From Ignavibacteriales bacterium (lineage in GTDB: Bacteria > Bacteroidota > Ignavibacteria > Ignavibacteriales > Melioribacteraceae): a DNA stretch of 43,954 nucleotides. A model generated the notes under the pieces. The model saw only the letters and a program-made list of their open reading frames with translations, made no database searches and was not told the DNA's origin. The stretch covers positions 47,756 through 91,709 of the forward strand of contig JACOUS010000001.1 of NCBI GenBank assembly GCA_016177735.1. The letters are read 5' to 3'. The position numbers and the translations under genes were made by a program. This document shows positions 8,231 through 17,624 of this stretch, piece by piece (the first letter of the stretch is position 1; each line of letters starts with the position of its first letter).

Positions 8231-11200
8231 ATGACAAGCATAATAAAATTAAGAACAATACTTGCCTTACTTCTCGTTACGAGCATGGTGATGTATGGAC
8301 AGTATGTGCCGAGTAAAGAAAGAGGAAATCCGGCTAAGAGAGCAAAGACACAAATGGAAGGCAACAGAATTAGAGCTACATTTTTTAATCACGTTCAAAG
8401 CGGGCGTACTACCGGAAGTGCGCCGATATCGGAACAAACTCCGTACGAATGGCCCAAAAACACCGGGCAAGTTTACCTCGCACTTCAAGGAATTTTTGTG
8501 GGCGGCGAAGTAACCGATAACACCGGCGCACGGCAAAGAATAATTGATGTATGTAATTACCGCCAATCACCCGAAGGCAAAACATGGAACTTTGAACCGG
8601 TGCCGGGCTATTTTAACGAGACAGCAAATGAAATTGCGACGAGCACTAATCCTGATACATGGCCCTCGTATTGGCCCGACCGTCAGAATGACGAAGTTGA
8701 TCCGGGTTGGGCGGGTTCGTGGAACGGATATTTCGGCAAAAATATTTTTAATGCCGATCAGGAATTATTTTATAGATCATCAGATGATTTATATGATAGA
8801 TATGTGAATTACTTCCCGGATTCCACCGACTTAACAAGAAAAGGTTTGGGAATAATTGTAGAAGTTAGAGCACTTGCATGGACTCAGGTTCTTGTTCAAG
8901 ATGCTTTATACATTTTGAATTATGTAAAGAATGATGGAACAAAAGATATTAACAAAGTTGGTGTAACTGTCTGGTACGCAGATTTTGTCGGCGGAAACGG
9001 AGACAGCAACGATGACATTTCCGAATTTGATCTTTTGGAAGATATTGCATGGACGAGAGATGCTGATCATAAAGCGCCTGATTTTGGCTCCGACCCGGTA
9101 GGCATTGTTGCAGTTGCTTTTCTTGAAACTCCCGGAAATGCAATTGATAGAATTGACAACGACGGCGACAGCCCGGAAATAAATAATTTTATTTCAGAGG
9201 AAATGCTCGAAGGAGAAGTTGCAGATAATCTTGTTGATGATAACGGTAACGGATTAATAGATGAAAACCAAACTCACATTCCTTTTGGTGTGCAGAGAGG
9301 TGTTACTTATGCAGATAAAATTGCACAGGCTCTCGATCCCGAATGGATTTCAAAACATCCGCGTTTTAAAGTTGAAGAGAATAGTCCTATCGTTATACAA
9401 GATATGATCGATCTTGCTGCTTCCGATCCTATAGATAACAAATGGAAACTCTGGCCCGCGCCGGATAATTTCCAGAACGGGCAAGTTCATTTGATTATGG
9501 TTACACAAGATAAAATTGGTTTGCCGTTTAAGGATGGAATAGATAACAATAATAACGGCGAGGATTCGAATCCGGTTATTACTCAGGAAATGATTGGCAG
9601 TGCGGCTTCCGACGCTCCTTTCTACCGTTATAGAGTCAACAATAAAATTACTATATATAATGTGGTAGCATCTACGCTCGGAATGAAATATGCAGACGGC
9701 ATTGATAACGATGGAAACGGTGCAGTTGATGAAGGTATTGATGAAGGCATAGATGTTTTAATTGATGAAGCACGCGATAACGGAATTGATGATGATTTTG
9801 ATTGGGATCCTTTGCGTGATGATGTTGGTCTGGACGGTGTTGCCGATTCAGGCGATGAAGGAGAGAATGATGGTAAACCTACATCGGGAGCTAAATACGG
9901 ATTGCCCGGTGAACCAAGCGTTGATGTTACAGACGTTTCGGAAACAGACCAGATCGGTATTACGAATGCAGATTATGTTCCAGCCGGAGGACTTAATATG
10001 CAGAGCGATGCGCAGATGTGGTTCGATTTTATGATACCCGGTAAATTTTATGATCCGCAAGAAGTTGTTGCCGGTGAATATGATCTATTTGTTTCTTCAA
10101 GTTTATTCCCGTTGAGATCCGGTCAACAAGAGCCGATTTCCCTTGTTGTTCTTCTTGCAAATGGTCCGGTTCCGGATCCGGGCGGCAGATATAGACAAAA
10201 TGAAATATTAAGAAAGAGAGTTAGAGCGCAAGAAACATATGATAATGATTACCGATTTGCCAATGCGCCGCTCTCGCCCGCACTTACTGCTATACCAGGC
10301 GATAATAGAGTTACTCTTTATTGGGACGATGTTGCCGAATCTTCATTCGATGCTTATATAGATGCAATCGGCGGTAACGGTCGCGATTTTGAAGGTTACA
10401 AAATTTACCGCGCTTCAGATCCGGCTTTCCAGGATGCCGAGCAAATTACAAACGGTTACGGTAACATTCAGTTCAAACTTCCTATTGCACAATTCGATCT
10501 TGCTGACGGTATCGCGGGTTTTGATTCCGTTGGTATTGACGGAGTGAGATATGATTTGGGAAATGATACCGGCTTGCAACATTCCTTTATTGATACTACC
10601 GTTCAAAACGGGTTTACTTATTATTATGCTGTTGTTGCTTACGATTTTGGTTACACTGCCGGTGAAATCCTTCCCTCGGAATCACCGATTAGAGTTTCAT
10701 TGCAAGCAGACGGCTCTGTAAAACTTGGTCCTAACGTTGCGCGTGTTACACCTGATGCCGCAGCTGCCGGTTTTACTGCACCTACTCTTGGTTCTATTAC
10801 CCGTGTTGAAGGAACTTCATCCGGAATTATTACTTATGATATATTGGACCTTAATAAGATTAAAGACGGGCATGTTTATAATATAATTTTTGAAGATACT
10901 ACTAAAGTTGGCGCGCGTACAGACCTACCGGATACACTCACAACTAAGAATTTTACTTTGGTTGATTCAACTGCCGGGGTTACTCTTATCGATAAAAGTG
11001 TTCATCTTGCAGCTGATTATGAGCAGCCGATTGTTGATGGTTTCAGACTTAAGTTCCAAAATGAAGCGAGTGTTAGCCTCAACAGAGACAAATCTGTTTG
11101 GAGCGATCCGGCAATAGCCAATTATCAATTTGAAAAATTTGTTTTCAAAGGCGGCTTTAAAGGTGAGGAGAGACCAAATGATTATAGAATCGAATTCGGT

Positions 11201-11896
11201 GATGTTGGTTTCGGAACCTCAAAAGAAATTGTTCTTGACAAAACTTACCCATCCAAACAAGTAAATTTTAAAGTCTTTAATAAGAGTACGAATAAATATA
11301 TTGAATTTGGTTTCCTTGAAGCTGACGGCAATGATGGAAAGCTCACATCAACCGGTGCTAAAAGGGATCGAATAGTTTTCTTAGAGCCCGGTGCAAATAA
11401 TAATTTGGTTTATACATGGTGGTTCTATCTTCTCGAAACACCCAGCCAGGAAAACGGCAAAAGATATCCGCAAAGCGGTGACCAAATAGAAATCAGTATC
11501 AGTAAGCCTTTCTTGTCCTCAGACAAATATAGATTTGCTGCAAGCAGTGCAAAAATTGATGCTGATAAAGCGAAAGAAGAATTAGAAAATATTAAAGTTG
11601 TTCCGAACCCGTATGTTGCAACAGCACAGTGGGAGCCGAAAAATCCGTATGCAAGCGGAAGAGGTCCGCGTTCATTGCATTTTACACATCTGCCGAATAA
11701 GTGTACAATAAGAATCTTTACCGTTAACGGCGAATTGGTTGATGTGATTGAACATGAAAGTACGTTCAACGATGGTTCAGAAGAATGGAAGATGCTTACC
11801 AAAGATAATCTCAACATTGCTTACGGTGTTTATGTTTATCATATTGAAGCGCCGGGCATCGGAGATAAGACCGGTAAGTTTGCCGTAATTAAATAA
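8231..11896 (+). CDS. Large secreted protein with calcium-type repeats, Fn3-like domain and T9SS-like tail
   Basis: This 1221-residue protein has a signal peptide (cleavage near MYGQ, residue 20) and no recognised enzyme domain. Acidic loops of the DxDxDG/dockerin or thrombospondin-3 kind recur: IDNDGDS (~306), DDNGNGLIDE (~336), DGIDNNNNGED (~436), DGIDNDGNGAVDEG (~488) and a run of GIDE/IDD up to ~530. These suggest calcium binding. A fibronectin-III-like stretch occurs around 690-820 (NRVTLYWDD, GYKIYRA, YYAVVAYD). The C-terminus (VVPNPYVA, then IRIFTVNGELV, GVYVYHIEA, GKFAVIK) resembles a type IX secretion sorting domain, so surface display or release is likely. AAGGAG lies 11 nt before the ATG. 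It sits between a TonB receptor and a PorV-like protein, and a structural or substrate-capturing partner role is inferred. Confidence 0.8.
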   Translation: MTSIIKLRTILALLLVTSMVMYGQYVPSKERGNPAKRAKTQMEGNRIRATFFNHVQSGRTTGSAPISEQTPYEWPKNTGQVYLALQGIFVGGEVTDNTGARQRIIDVCNYRQSPEGKTWNFEPVPGYFNETANEIATSTNPDTWPSYWPDRQNDEVDPGWAGSWNGYFGKNIFNADQELFYRSSDDLYDRYVNYFPDSTDLTRKGLGIIVEVRALAWTQVLVQDALYILNYVKNDGTKDINKVGVTVWYADFVGGNGDSNDDISEFDLLEDIAWTRDADHKAPDFGSDPVGIVAVAFLETPGNAIDRIDNDGDSPEINNFISEEMLEGEVADNLVDDNGNGLIDENQTHIPFGVQRGVTYADKIAQALDPEWISKHPRFKVEENSPIVIQDMIDLAASDPIDNKWKLWPAPDNFQNGQVHLIMVTQDKIGLPFKDGIDNNNNGEDSNPVITQEMIGSAASDAPFYRYRVNNKITIYNVVASTLGMKYADGIDNDGNGAVDEGIDEGIDVLIDEARDNGIDDDFDWDPLRDDVGLDGVADSGDEGENDGKPTSGAKYGLPGEPSVDVTDVSETDQIGITNADYVPAGGLNMQSDAQMWFDFMIPGKFYDPQEVVAGEYDLFVSSSLFPLRSGQQEPISLVVLLANGPVPDPGGRYRQNEILRKRVRAQETYDNDYRFANAPLSPALTAIPGDNRVTLYWDDVAESSFDAYIDAIGGNGRDFEGYKIYRASDPAFQDAEQITNGYGNIQFKLPIAQFDLADGIAGFDSVGIDGVRYDLGNDTGLQHSFIDTTVQNGFTYYYAVVAYDFGYTAGEILPSESPIRVSLQADGSVKLGPNVARVTPDAAAAGFTAPTLGSITRVEGTSSGIITYDILDLNKIKDGHVYNIIFEDTTKVGARTDLPDTLTTKNFTLVDSTAGVTLIDKSVHLAADYEQPIVDGFRLKFQNEASVSLNRDKSVWSDPAIANYQFEKFVFKGGFKGEERPNDYRIEFGDVGFGTSKEIVLDKTYPSKQVNFKVFNKSTNKYIEFGFLEADGNDGKLTSTGAKRDRIVFLEPGANNNLVYTWWFYLLETPSQENGKRYPQSGDQIEISISKPFLSSDKYRFAASSAKIDADKAKEELENIKVVPNPYVATAQWEPKNPYASGRGPRSLHFTHLPNKCTIRIFTVNGELVDVIEHESTFNDGSEEWKMLTKDNLNIAYGVYVYHIEAPGIGDKTGKFAVIK

Positions 11897-11907
11897 ACAT
11901 TTAAAAA

Positions 11908-11934
11908 GCAGAGCAGATTTATAACATGCTCTGC
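11908..11934. repeat. Intergenic hairpin
   Basis: GCAGAGCA and TGCTCTGC form a perfect 8-bp stem with an 11-nt loop, directly after the 1221-residue gene's stop and before the PorV-like gene. No T-run follows, so attenuation or mRNA-end protection within the operon is more likely than full termination. Confidence 0.6.
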
Positions 11935-11968
11935 AAAGTTGAAGAGAAAATTTTCAAGGAGTTTAATC

Positions 11969-12994
11969 GTGTTTAATAAAAGAATAATAATTGTTATGAT
12001 TTTAGCGGCAGCTCTTCTTCAACCGTTAACGGCACAACAGGTAACAAAAACGGGAACAACTGCGGCTAAATTCTTGAGCGTGGGGATCGGTCCCCGCGCT
12101 AATGCAATGGGAGGTGCTTATACTTCTATTGCCAATGATGCAACGGCAATGTACTGGAACCCGGCAGGTATTGCGAACGTCGGGGAAGTGCAAGCTGTTT
12201 TTACTTACACAAAAATGTTCGCTGATATTAATGTCAATTACTTCGGAATCATCCTTCCAGCCGGTGAAATCGGTACTTTCGGATTGAATGTAACTGCACT
12301 AAACATCGGCGATATGGATGTTACAACAGAATATTATCCTGAAGGGACAGGCGAAACTTTTTCTGCCGGCAGTTACGCTTTCGGATTAACGTTCTCGCGT
12401 TACATCACACAAGATTTCTCGGTGGGCATTAATGTTAAATATATCCGCGAAGATATTTTTAATTCAAGTGCACAGGGAATCGGCTTTGATGTCGGTACAG
12501 TTTTCAATACTCCGTTTTACGGTTTAAAATTTGCGAGCAGTATTTCCAACTACGGCTCAAAGATGCAGATTAGCGGAGATGATTTATTGGTTCGTCACGA
12601 TCCGGATGAACAACGTTCGGGCAATAACCAAACTATCGATGCTTTTTATTCAACAGATGAATACGAACTGCCGCTAAGACTGCAGATAGGTATTTCGAGA
12701 GAGTTCCAATTCCTCGAAGAGCATAAGTTAACACTTGCTGTTGATGCTATTCATCCAAACGATAATAACCAATGGGTGAATGTTGGCGGAGAAATTGCTT
12801 TGTTCAATAATTTGATCTCTTTTAGAGGCGGATATAAAACATTATTTTTAGACGATAGTCAGGAAGGGCTAACACTCGGCGCCGGCATCAAGTACGACGG
12901 GTTAGGATTTTTTAAGATAGCCGTCGATTACTCGTACCAGAAATTTGAATTCTTAGATAACATACACAGCTTTGGGGTTTCCCTGAGCTTTTAA
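11969..12994 (+). CDS. PorV/PorQ family outer-membrane protein
   Basis: This predicted outer-membrane beta-barrel (341 residues) belongs to the FadL-like PorV/PorQ group. In the type IX system, PorV shuttles cargo to the attachment complex. The start chosen is GTG at 11969 because AAGGAG (11956-11961) sits 7 nt upstream and a clean signal peptide follows (ending LTAQQ). A TTG at 11939 in the same frame lacks this. The family hallmark FLSVGIGPRANAMGGAYTSI is followed by DATAMYWNPAGIA, then alternating beta strands ending in FGVSLSF. Several such paralogues often occur in one genome, each next to a secreted protein. Its place after a T9SS-like protein and a TonB receptor fits a dedicated export or anchoring partner, which is inference. 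Confidence 0.88.
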   Translation: MFNKRIIIVMILAAALLQPLTAQQVTKTGTTAAKFLSVGIGPRANAMGGAYTSIANDATAMYWNPAGIANVGEVQAVFTYTKMFADINVNYFGIILPAGEIGTFGLNVTALNIGDMDVTTEYYPEGTGETFSAGSYAFGLTFSRYITQDFSVGINVKYIREDIFNSSAQGIGFDVGTVFNTPFYGLKFASSISNYGSKMQISGDDLLVRHDPDEQRSGNNQTIDAFYSTDEYELPLRLQIGISREFQFLEEHKLTLAVDAIHPNDNNQWVNVGGEIALFNNLISFRGGYKTLFLDDSQEGLTLGAGIKYDGLGFFKIAVDYSYQKFEFLDNIHSFGVSLSF

Positions 12995-13056
12995 TTCTGA
13001 GTCCCCGGCTTAAGTCGGGGCGAAGAATCTCCTACACTATTGTGTAAGAGATTCAA
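12995..13056. repeat. Composite palindromic repeat
   Basis: Two hairpins lie back to back after the PorV-like gene: CCCCGGC-TTAA-GTCGGGG (about 13003-13020, one G-T pair) and GAATCTC/GAGATTC (13025-13054), the latter extended by TACAC/GTGTA with one mismatch. The flanks read ATTCTGAG and CGAAGAATCTC. From memory this resembles dispersed ATTCTGAGCGAAG/CGAAGAATCTC elements seen in many Bacteroidota-type genomes, here with an extra palindrome in the middle. No T-run follows. Confidence 0.55.
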
Positions 13057-13146
13057 CAATGGAAAGTTGATGCAATGCTGTTCATTTATAAAAAGTTTTC
13101 CACCTAATTAATAAAAAATATTTTTCACTCAACAAATGGAGGCACA

Positions 13147-15036
13147 ATGAAAAAAGCATTATTACTTTTTGCAGTACTATTATTTAGTGTCTCTCTTGTT
13201 AGTGCTCAAACGTACAATGTTACCTTTAAGGTAAACATGAACATAGAGCTTAATAAGGGACGACTAACTGCAACAGATGGTGTTTACGCCCGCGGTAATT
13301 TCAACGACTGGGGTGAAAGTCAACTAACAGATGCAGACACGGACGGTATTTATGATGCTGTAATAGCTGTTGATGCATCTAAGCTGGAAGTCGGCACAAA
13401 ATTGAATTATAAGTTTTATCACAAAGGAGCTAACGGAACCAACGGAGGCTGGGAAAGTGATGTTAACGGTGGTAACCGTACTGCTGAAATCACTGCCGAT
13501 AAAGCTCTTGATGCAGCATTCTTTAACAGTGGTTCTTACTCTACCGGCGGTTATTATACAAGCGTAGCGTCTGATGTTACATTTAATGTAAATATGACGT
13601 TACCAATCAATATGGGCATGGACCCGGCTACAGCTACTGTTGGCGTTGCCGGTAATTTCAATGGCTGGAATACAACAGCAACTACATTAACAGATGCTGA
13701 TGGAGATAAAATTTATTCAGGGACTGTATCTGTAACATCAGGGGAATTACTTGTCTACAAATTTATTTATAACCAAAACGGTACAAGTTGGGAAGGTGCC
13801 TGGGATGGCGAAGACGATATATTTGGAAATGACAAAAATAGAATTTATGGCGTTATCGACGGCGCAAATTCAATTGAAAGATTCTGGAACAACCAAGATC
13901 CAAACGTTCAATTGGGAGACGGAAATATTTCTTTTACTATGGATATGAGTGTTCTTGAAGAAATTGGAGTTTTTGACCAGGTAACCGACTTACTACAGAT
14001 AAGAGGTGGTTTTAACGGGTGGAGTGACAGTGACCCTTCAAAATCTCATATGAATCAAGATGTGTTTAACCCGAGTGAATGGTATCTAACAATTCCGTTT
14101 GAGAAAGCTGAAGTAAATTCTGAACAAACATTCAAATATTATGCAGTATTAGCAAATCCCGGCATTTGGACAGATTCATGGGAAAGACCACTTTCAACCG
14201 GTGGCGGCGACCGTTCTGCTCCTTTTCTTGCTGATCCGAATCAAGTAGTAGAAAAAGTATATTATGATGATGTTCAACCCTACCTTGTTGTTGAATCGGG
14301 TAAGTTTGTTCAAATTACTTTCCGCGTTGACATGACCGATGCTTATGATCCTAACAAACAAGCAGTTCCGATGGAAGCTGCAGATAGATTATTCTGGCGC
14401 TCGAGACAACCTTTATTCCAAAGAGTTTTGGGATGGACTGATAATGACACCCAGCAGAATTTTGAATTGTTCGATCCGGACGGCGATAAGATTTACGAAG
14501 GTACACTTGCAGTAAACGGACCGGCATTCAATGCTTTCGAATATATTTATATGTATCAGAAAGCAAGCGACGCTACATGGCAGCGAGAACCTACTGCACT
14601 TGGTACTACATATTCCGGCAGAACACGCTACATCCCGATGCCGGCGGCAAGACAATTCCAACAGCCATATACAGCTCCACTCGATTCATGGTTGAATCAA
14701 GCTGATAAATCTTCACAAGCTGAGCCGATACCGATAATTTTATCTGTTGAAGAGTTAGGTACTGGAATTCCGACTACATATTCTCTCGACCAAAATTATC
14801 CGAATCCGTTTAACCCATCTACAACAATTAGATTTGCAATTTCGGGTGACGAAAAAGTAAGCTTGAAGATCTACAATGTTCTCGGTCAGCAAGTATCCGA
14901 ATTGTTGAATCAAGAAATGAAAGCCGGTTCGTACGAATACAAATTCAATGCAGCGAATTTGAGCAGCGGCATTTATTTCTACACAATCAACGCCGGTACT
15001 TACACCGCAACCAGAAAGATGATCTACTTGAAGTAA
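13147..15036 (+). CDS. Secreted multi-domain starch-binding-like protein with T9SS sorting tail
   Basis: This 629-residue protein has a clear signal peptide (cleavage after LVSA, residue 20). Four repeated E-set/CBM48- or CBM20-like modules follow, each with a core such as GVYARGNFNDWGE, VGVAGNFNGWN or IRGGFNGWSD, then LTDADxDGIYD and a YKFxY strand. The fourth is more diverged (QRVLGWTDND, DPDGDKIYEG). Such modules bind alpha-glucans in amylases and SusE/SusF-like proteins. The C-terminal ~90 residues are a textbook type A T9SS tail (YSLDQNYPNPFNPSTTIRF, VLGQQV, GSYEYKFNA, SGIYFYTI, RKMIYLK). No catalytic domain is seen, so a surface glucan-binding role is likely. GGAGG sits just before the ATG, and a terminator follows. 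A GH13 enzyme lies 6 kb away. Confidence 0.85.
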   Translation: MKKALLLFAVLLFSVSLVSAQTYNVTFKVNMNIELNKGRLTATDGVYARGNFNDWGESQLTDADTDGIYDAVIAVDASKLEVGTKLNYKFYHKGANGTNGGWESDVNGGNRTAEITADKALDAAFFNSGSYSTGGYYTSVASDVTFNVNMTLPINMGMDPATATVGVAGNFNGWNTTATTLTDADGDKIYSGTVSVTSGELLVYKFIYNQNGTSWEGAWDGEDDIFGNDKNRIYGVIDGANSIERFWNNQDPNVQLGDGNISFTMDMSVLEEIGVFDQVTDLLQIRGGFNGWSDSDPSKSHMNQDVFNPSEWYLTIPFEKAEVNSEQTFKYYAVLANPGIWTDSWERPLSTGGGDRSAPFLADPNQVVEKVYYDDVQPYLVVESGKFVQITFRVDMTDAYDPNKQAVPMEAADRLFWRSRQPLFQRVLGWTDNDTQQNFELFDPDGDKIYEGTLAVNGPAFNAFEYIYMYQKASDATWQREPTALGTTYSGRTRYIPMPAARQFQQPYTAPLDSWLNQADKSSQAEPIPIILSVEELGTGIPTTYSLDQNYPNPFNPSTTIRFAISGDEKVSLKIYNVLGQQVSELLNQEMKAGSYEYKFNAANLSSGIYFYTINAGTYTATRKMIYLK

Positions 15037-15062
15037 AATTAATATAGGTGGAAAGAGAGAAG

Positions 15063-15090
15063 AGCCTCGCTGAATAAGCGGGGCTTTTTT
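15063..15090 (+). terminator. Intrinsic terminator after the starch-binding-like gene
   Basis: AGCCTCGC and GCGGGGCT form an 8-bp stem (one G-T pair) with a 7-nt loop, followed by six T. It separates convergent genes and could also act on the minus-strand gene ending at 15099. Confidence 0.88.
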
Positions 15091-15098
15091 ATGTCACG

Positions 15099-17084
15099 TT
15101 ATTTTTTAACCGCTAAAATCTGTGCGAGCTGGCGGTACAAATTTTCTGCGCCGCTGTAGTTCGGATCTTTCTTCATCAATTTTGCAACAGCATCAAATCC
15201 GTTTTTGTAATCTTTGTTCAATGCATACGCGCCGGCAAGGTTATAAAGCGCTTGTAAATCTTCCGCATCGTAACCAACAGCTTCTTCGAGATATTTAACC
15301 GCGTTTTTTGTATCGCCGCTGTTGAGTGCAATCTGTCCGAGCCATTTTGTGCAAAAAGAATTCGGGCGCAGTTCGTATTCAAGATCCAAAATCTTTGTTG
15401 CAGATGCGTAATCTTGCTTTTTGAGAAAGCGTATTGTTATCTCTTCGAGTTTTTGATAGTATTCGGTAATTACAGGATATTGGTAAATCAGCGCGCGCAT
15501 GTGCTCAAGAAATTTATCGACATTTTTATGTGTGAAGTACCAATTGGCAGTTCGCTCAACAGCAATACCCCAGCTTAACTTGCTTTGAAGATAATTTACA
15601 GACATCGAATCAATATAATTTTTTGGCTGGCAGACTTCATCGTAAGTTCTCTTAAATTTCGGATCGATGAATGGCCAGTCGTTTCTCAAAAGTTTTATTC
15701 TGTAATCGGCGGTTATCGAATCGAACTCAGAAAAAACAAAATTAGTGAGAGCAGTGCTGTCTTGTTTTTCAACCGGAATTTGCAGTGCATTGTTTTCAGG
15801 CAGATAATTTCTCTCGATCATTTTTTCGCAATACAATTTCCCGATTAACTGGAAACCATGCAGCGTTGGATGCAGATGATCGGTCATTAAATTTGTGCCG
15901 GTTATTCCGTGCGGGCTTTCGGATTTGAACAGTGAATCAACATCAATCAATGCTGCGTTATATTTTTGTGCAAGTTGTTTTATCATCTCGTTAATTTTTT
16001 CAGGTGCGCGGAAACGCAAGCCGTCCAATTCCTTTGCATAATCGAAAAGTTTGTACGCTTCATTGTAATTACCGCTGGTATATTCTTTTTGTGCTTTCAC
16101 AAAAATTGAATCGGCGCGCGGATACTTTTTTGAATTAATCGAGATGAAAGGATATTGGTCTTTTAAATTGCTTGCCATCGTTGAAACAATTACCGGCACG
16201 TTTGCATCTTGCAGCATTTCCAGAATGCCGGAAAAATTTCCTTCGAACTGATTAAGTCCGGCGTAATAATTTTCCGAATCTAGTTCGATATATTTTTCTT
16301 TTGCCATACGGGACATTAGTGTGCCGGTGCGCGGCGCATTGTTGTCCGATGCGAAAACAGTTGCCGCCCACTGAACAAAATTTTTGACAAGTTGGGTGGT
16401 TTTAAATTTATTCAGGAAGAGAACAAGATTTACAGCCGCTCTTGAATTGCCTGCTGTCTCCATCGAACCGACACCGAGTGCGCCGTAATATTCATTGTGC
16501 CCGGCGTAGATTAAAACAAGATCGGGTTTCTGTTCGATTACACCGGGGATAAAATCTTTTATCGTGTAAGTATTTGTAGCAGAAAGACTGATATTAATTA
16601 CTTCGATTTTTTTTGTTGGGTACGAGAGTTCCAATCTTTTCCGGATGTATCTTGAAAAAGAACCCAACGGCATGTACGGATAACCGGCGGCACTGCTTTC
16701 GCCGAGTACAAAAACGCGGAATGAGTTCGCGTCTTTTGTTTCATCAAAAATATCTTCTATCGATGAAGGAATGCTCGGGTTATTCGAAAAATATCTCCGC
16801 GCTACATCGGGATTAATTATTAGTTTGTCTTCAGTTACGTTAACCCACATTGTGAGATCGTGACCGTAATTGAAAATTCTTAACCCGCCTTCGAGCAGTA
16901 CAAAAAAGAGAATGGGAATAAGAATCAGAATAAAATAAAAATAGAGAGGAGTTTTTTTGTCCGATGTTTCAATTATTTTTTTCACTACGTCGAGCGGCAA
17001 ATTCAGGTTAGATGAGATTTTTTCTGCACCGAGTTTATCTTTGTTCTTTAGTATGTAGCTGATTTGTTTATTCGAAACAGCCAA
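15099..17084 (-). CDS. Membrane-anchored SGNH/GDSL hydrolase with TPR repeats
   Basis: This 661-residue protein has a short cytoplasmic N-terminus with a helical HTH-like start (1-40) and one transmembrane helix (about 46-66). An extracytoplasmic SGNH hydrolase domain follows: LGESSAAG (S130 as nucleophile), AGHNEYYG (N197) and TDHLHP (D402, H405). TPR-like repeats fill the last ~150 residues (LGQIALNSGDTKNAVKYLEEA, LYNLAGAYALNKDYKNGF). Such enzymes often act as esterases or acetyltransferase-like proteins on surface polymers. Translation starts at TTG (17084) behind AGAGAGG. The divergent neighbour is a DUF5989 mini-protein. In many bacteria SGNH, DUF5989, SxtJ-type and carbamoyltransferase genes cluster, but the last two are missing here. 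The substrate is unknown. Confidence 0.85.
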   Translation of the reverse strand: MAVSNKQISYILKNKDKLGAEKISSNLNLPLDVVKKIIETSDKKTPLYFYFILILIPILFFVLLEGGLRIFNYGHDLTMWVNVTEDKLIINPDVARRYFSNNPSIPSSIEDIFDETKDANSFRVFVLGESSAAGYPYMPLGSFSRYIRKRLELSYPTKKIEVINISLSATNTYTIKDFIPGVIEQKPDLVLIYAGHNEYYGALGVGSMETAGNSRAAVNLVLFLNKFKTTQLVKNFVQWAATVFASDNNAPRTGTLMSRMAKEKYIELDSENYYAGLNQFEGNFSGILEMLQDANVPVIVSTMASNLKDQYPFISINSKKYPRADSIFVKAQKEYTSGNYNEAYKLFDYAKELDGLRFRAPEKINEMIKQLAQKYNAALIDVDSLFKSESPHGITGTNLMTDHLHPTLHGFQLIGKLYCEKMIERNYLPENNALQIPVEKQDSTALTNFVFSEFDSITADYRIKLLRNDWPFIDPKFKRTYDEVCQPKNYIDSMSVNYLQSKLSWGIAVERTANWYFTHKNVDKFLEHMRALIYQYPVITEYYQKLEEITIRFLKKQDYASATKILDLEYELRPNSFCTKWLGQIALNSGDTKNAVKYLEEAVGYDAEDLQALYNLAGAYALNKDYKNGFDAVAKLMKKDPNYSGAENLYRQLAQILAVKK

Positions 17085-17258
17085 GTAAACCTCTCTGTTT
17101 TGTAATCTGCGGGTGTTAAAATACTCAAAAAATTTTTATGATTGATAGTGCTGTCAGCGAGCTTGAATGCCGTGAAAACATTCAAGTTCAACAAGAGAAT
17201 CCATGAGATTATTAATCAAAAAAAGATTAATTTTTGTCCAGGCAATCAGAGGTATCGT

Positions 17259-17417
17259 ATGAGTAAACTTTCAACATTGAGCCAGCTTTGGACATTCCTA
17301 AGAGTCCGCAAAAAATTTTGGCTGATGCCGATAATTTTTTTCTTAATACTTCTCGGCGGGCTAATAATTTTAACAAAAGGTTCGGCACTTGCACCGTTTA
17401 TATATGCTATCTTTTAA
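17259..17417 (+). CDS. DUF5989 family small membrane protein
   Basis: This small protein has 52 residues. It contains LSQLWTFLRVRKKFWLMPII and a single transmembrane helix, then GSALAPFIYAIF at the very C-terminus. This matches the DUF5989 pattern (LWxFLRxRKKxWLxP ... GSxxAPFIYxxF). The ATG at 17259 is preferred over one at 17142 because the conserved domain begins at once and AGAGG lies just upstream. Its function is unknown. It is usually linked with SGNH hydrolases and carbamoyltransferases, and here it is divergent from an SGNH gene. Confidence 0.85.
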   Translation: MSKLSTLSQLWTFLRVRKKFWLMPIIFFLILLGGLIILTKGSALAPFIYAIF

Positions 17418-17624
17418 TTCTTTTATATGTCTGCCCCAAACTTTTCTCATTGGTTCAGACTAAGTCGCTAAAAAAGTTGATAGTTATGACAACAAAAATT
17501 ATTTGATTGATCGAATTTGTCAAATAGAAAAAACGCATAAAAACGGTTTTATAAATTTTCTATTCACGTAAAAAAAAGTTTGGGACCGTAGTGATCTTTT
17601 ACGGTATCATTTTTCGGATTGTTG

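Noticed and set aside
11425-11817. Minus-strand ORF of 130 residues
   Set aside because: It is antisense to the T9SS-like tail of the 1221-residue protein.
12077-12100. 10-bp stem hairpin AGCGTGGGGA/TCCCCGCGCT in the PorV-like gene
   Set aside because: It encodes the conserved family motif VGIGPRA, so it is probably forced by coding rather than an inserted palindrome.
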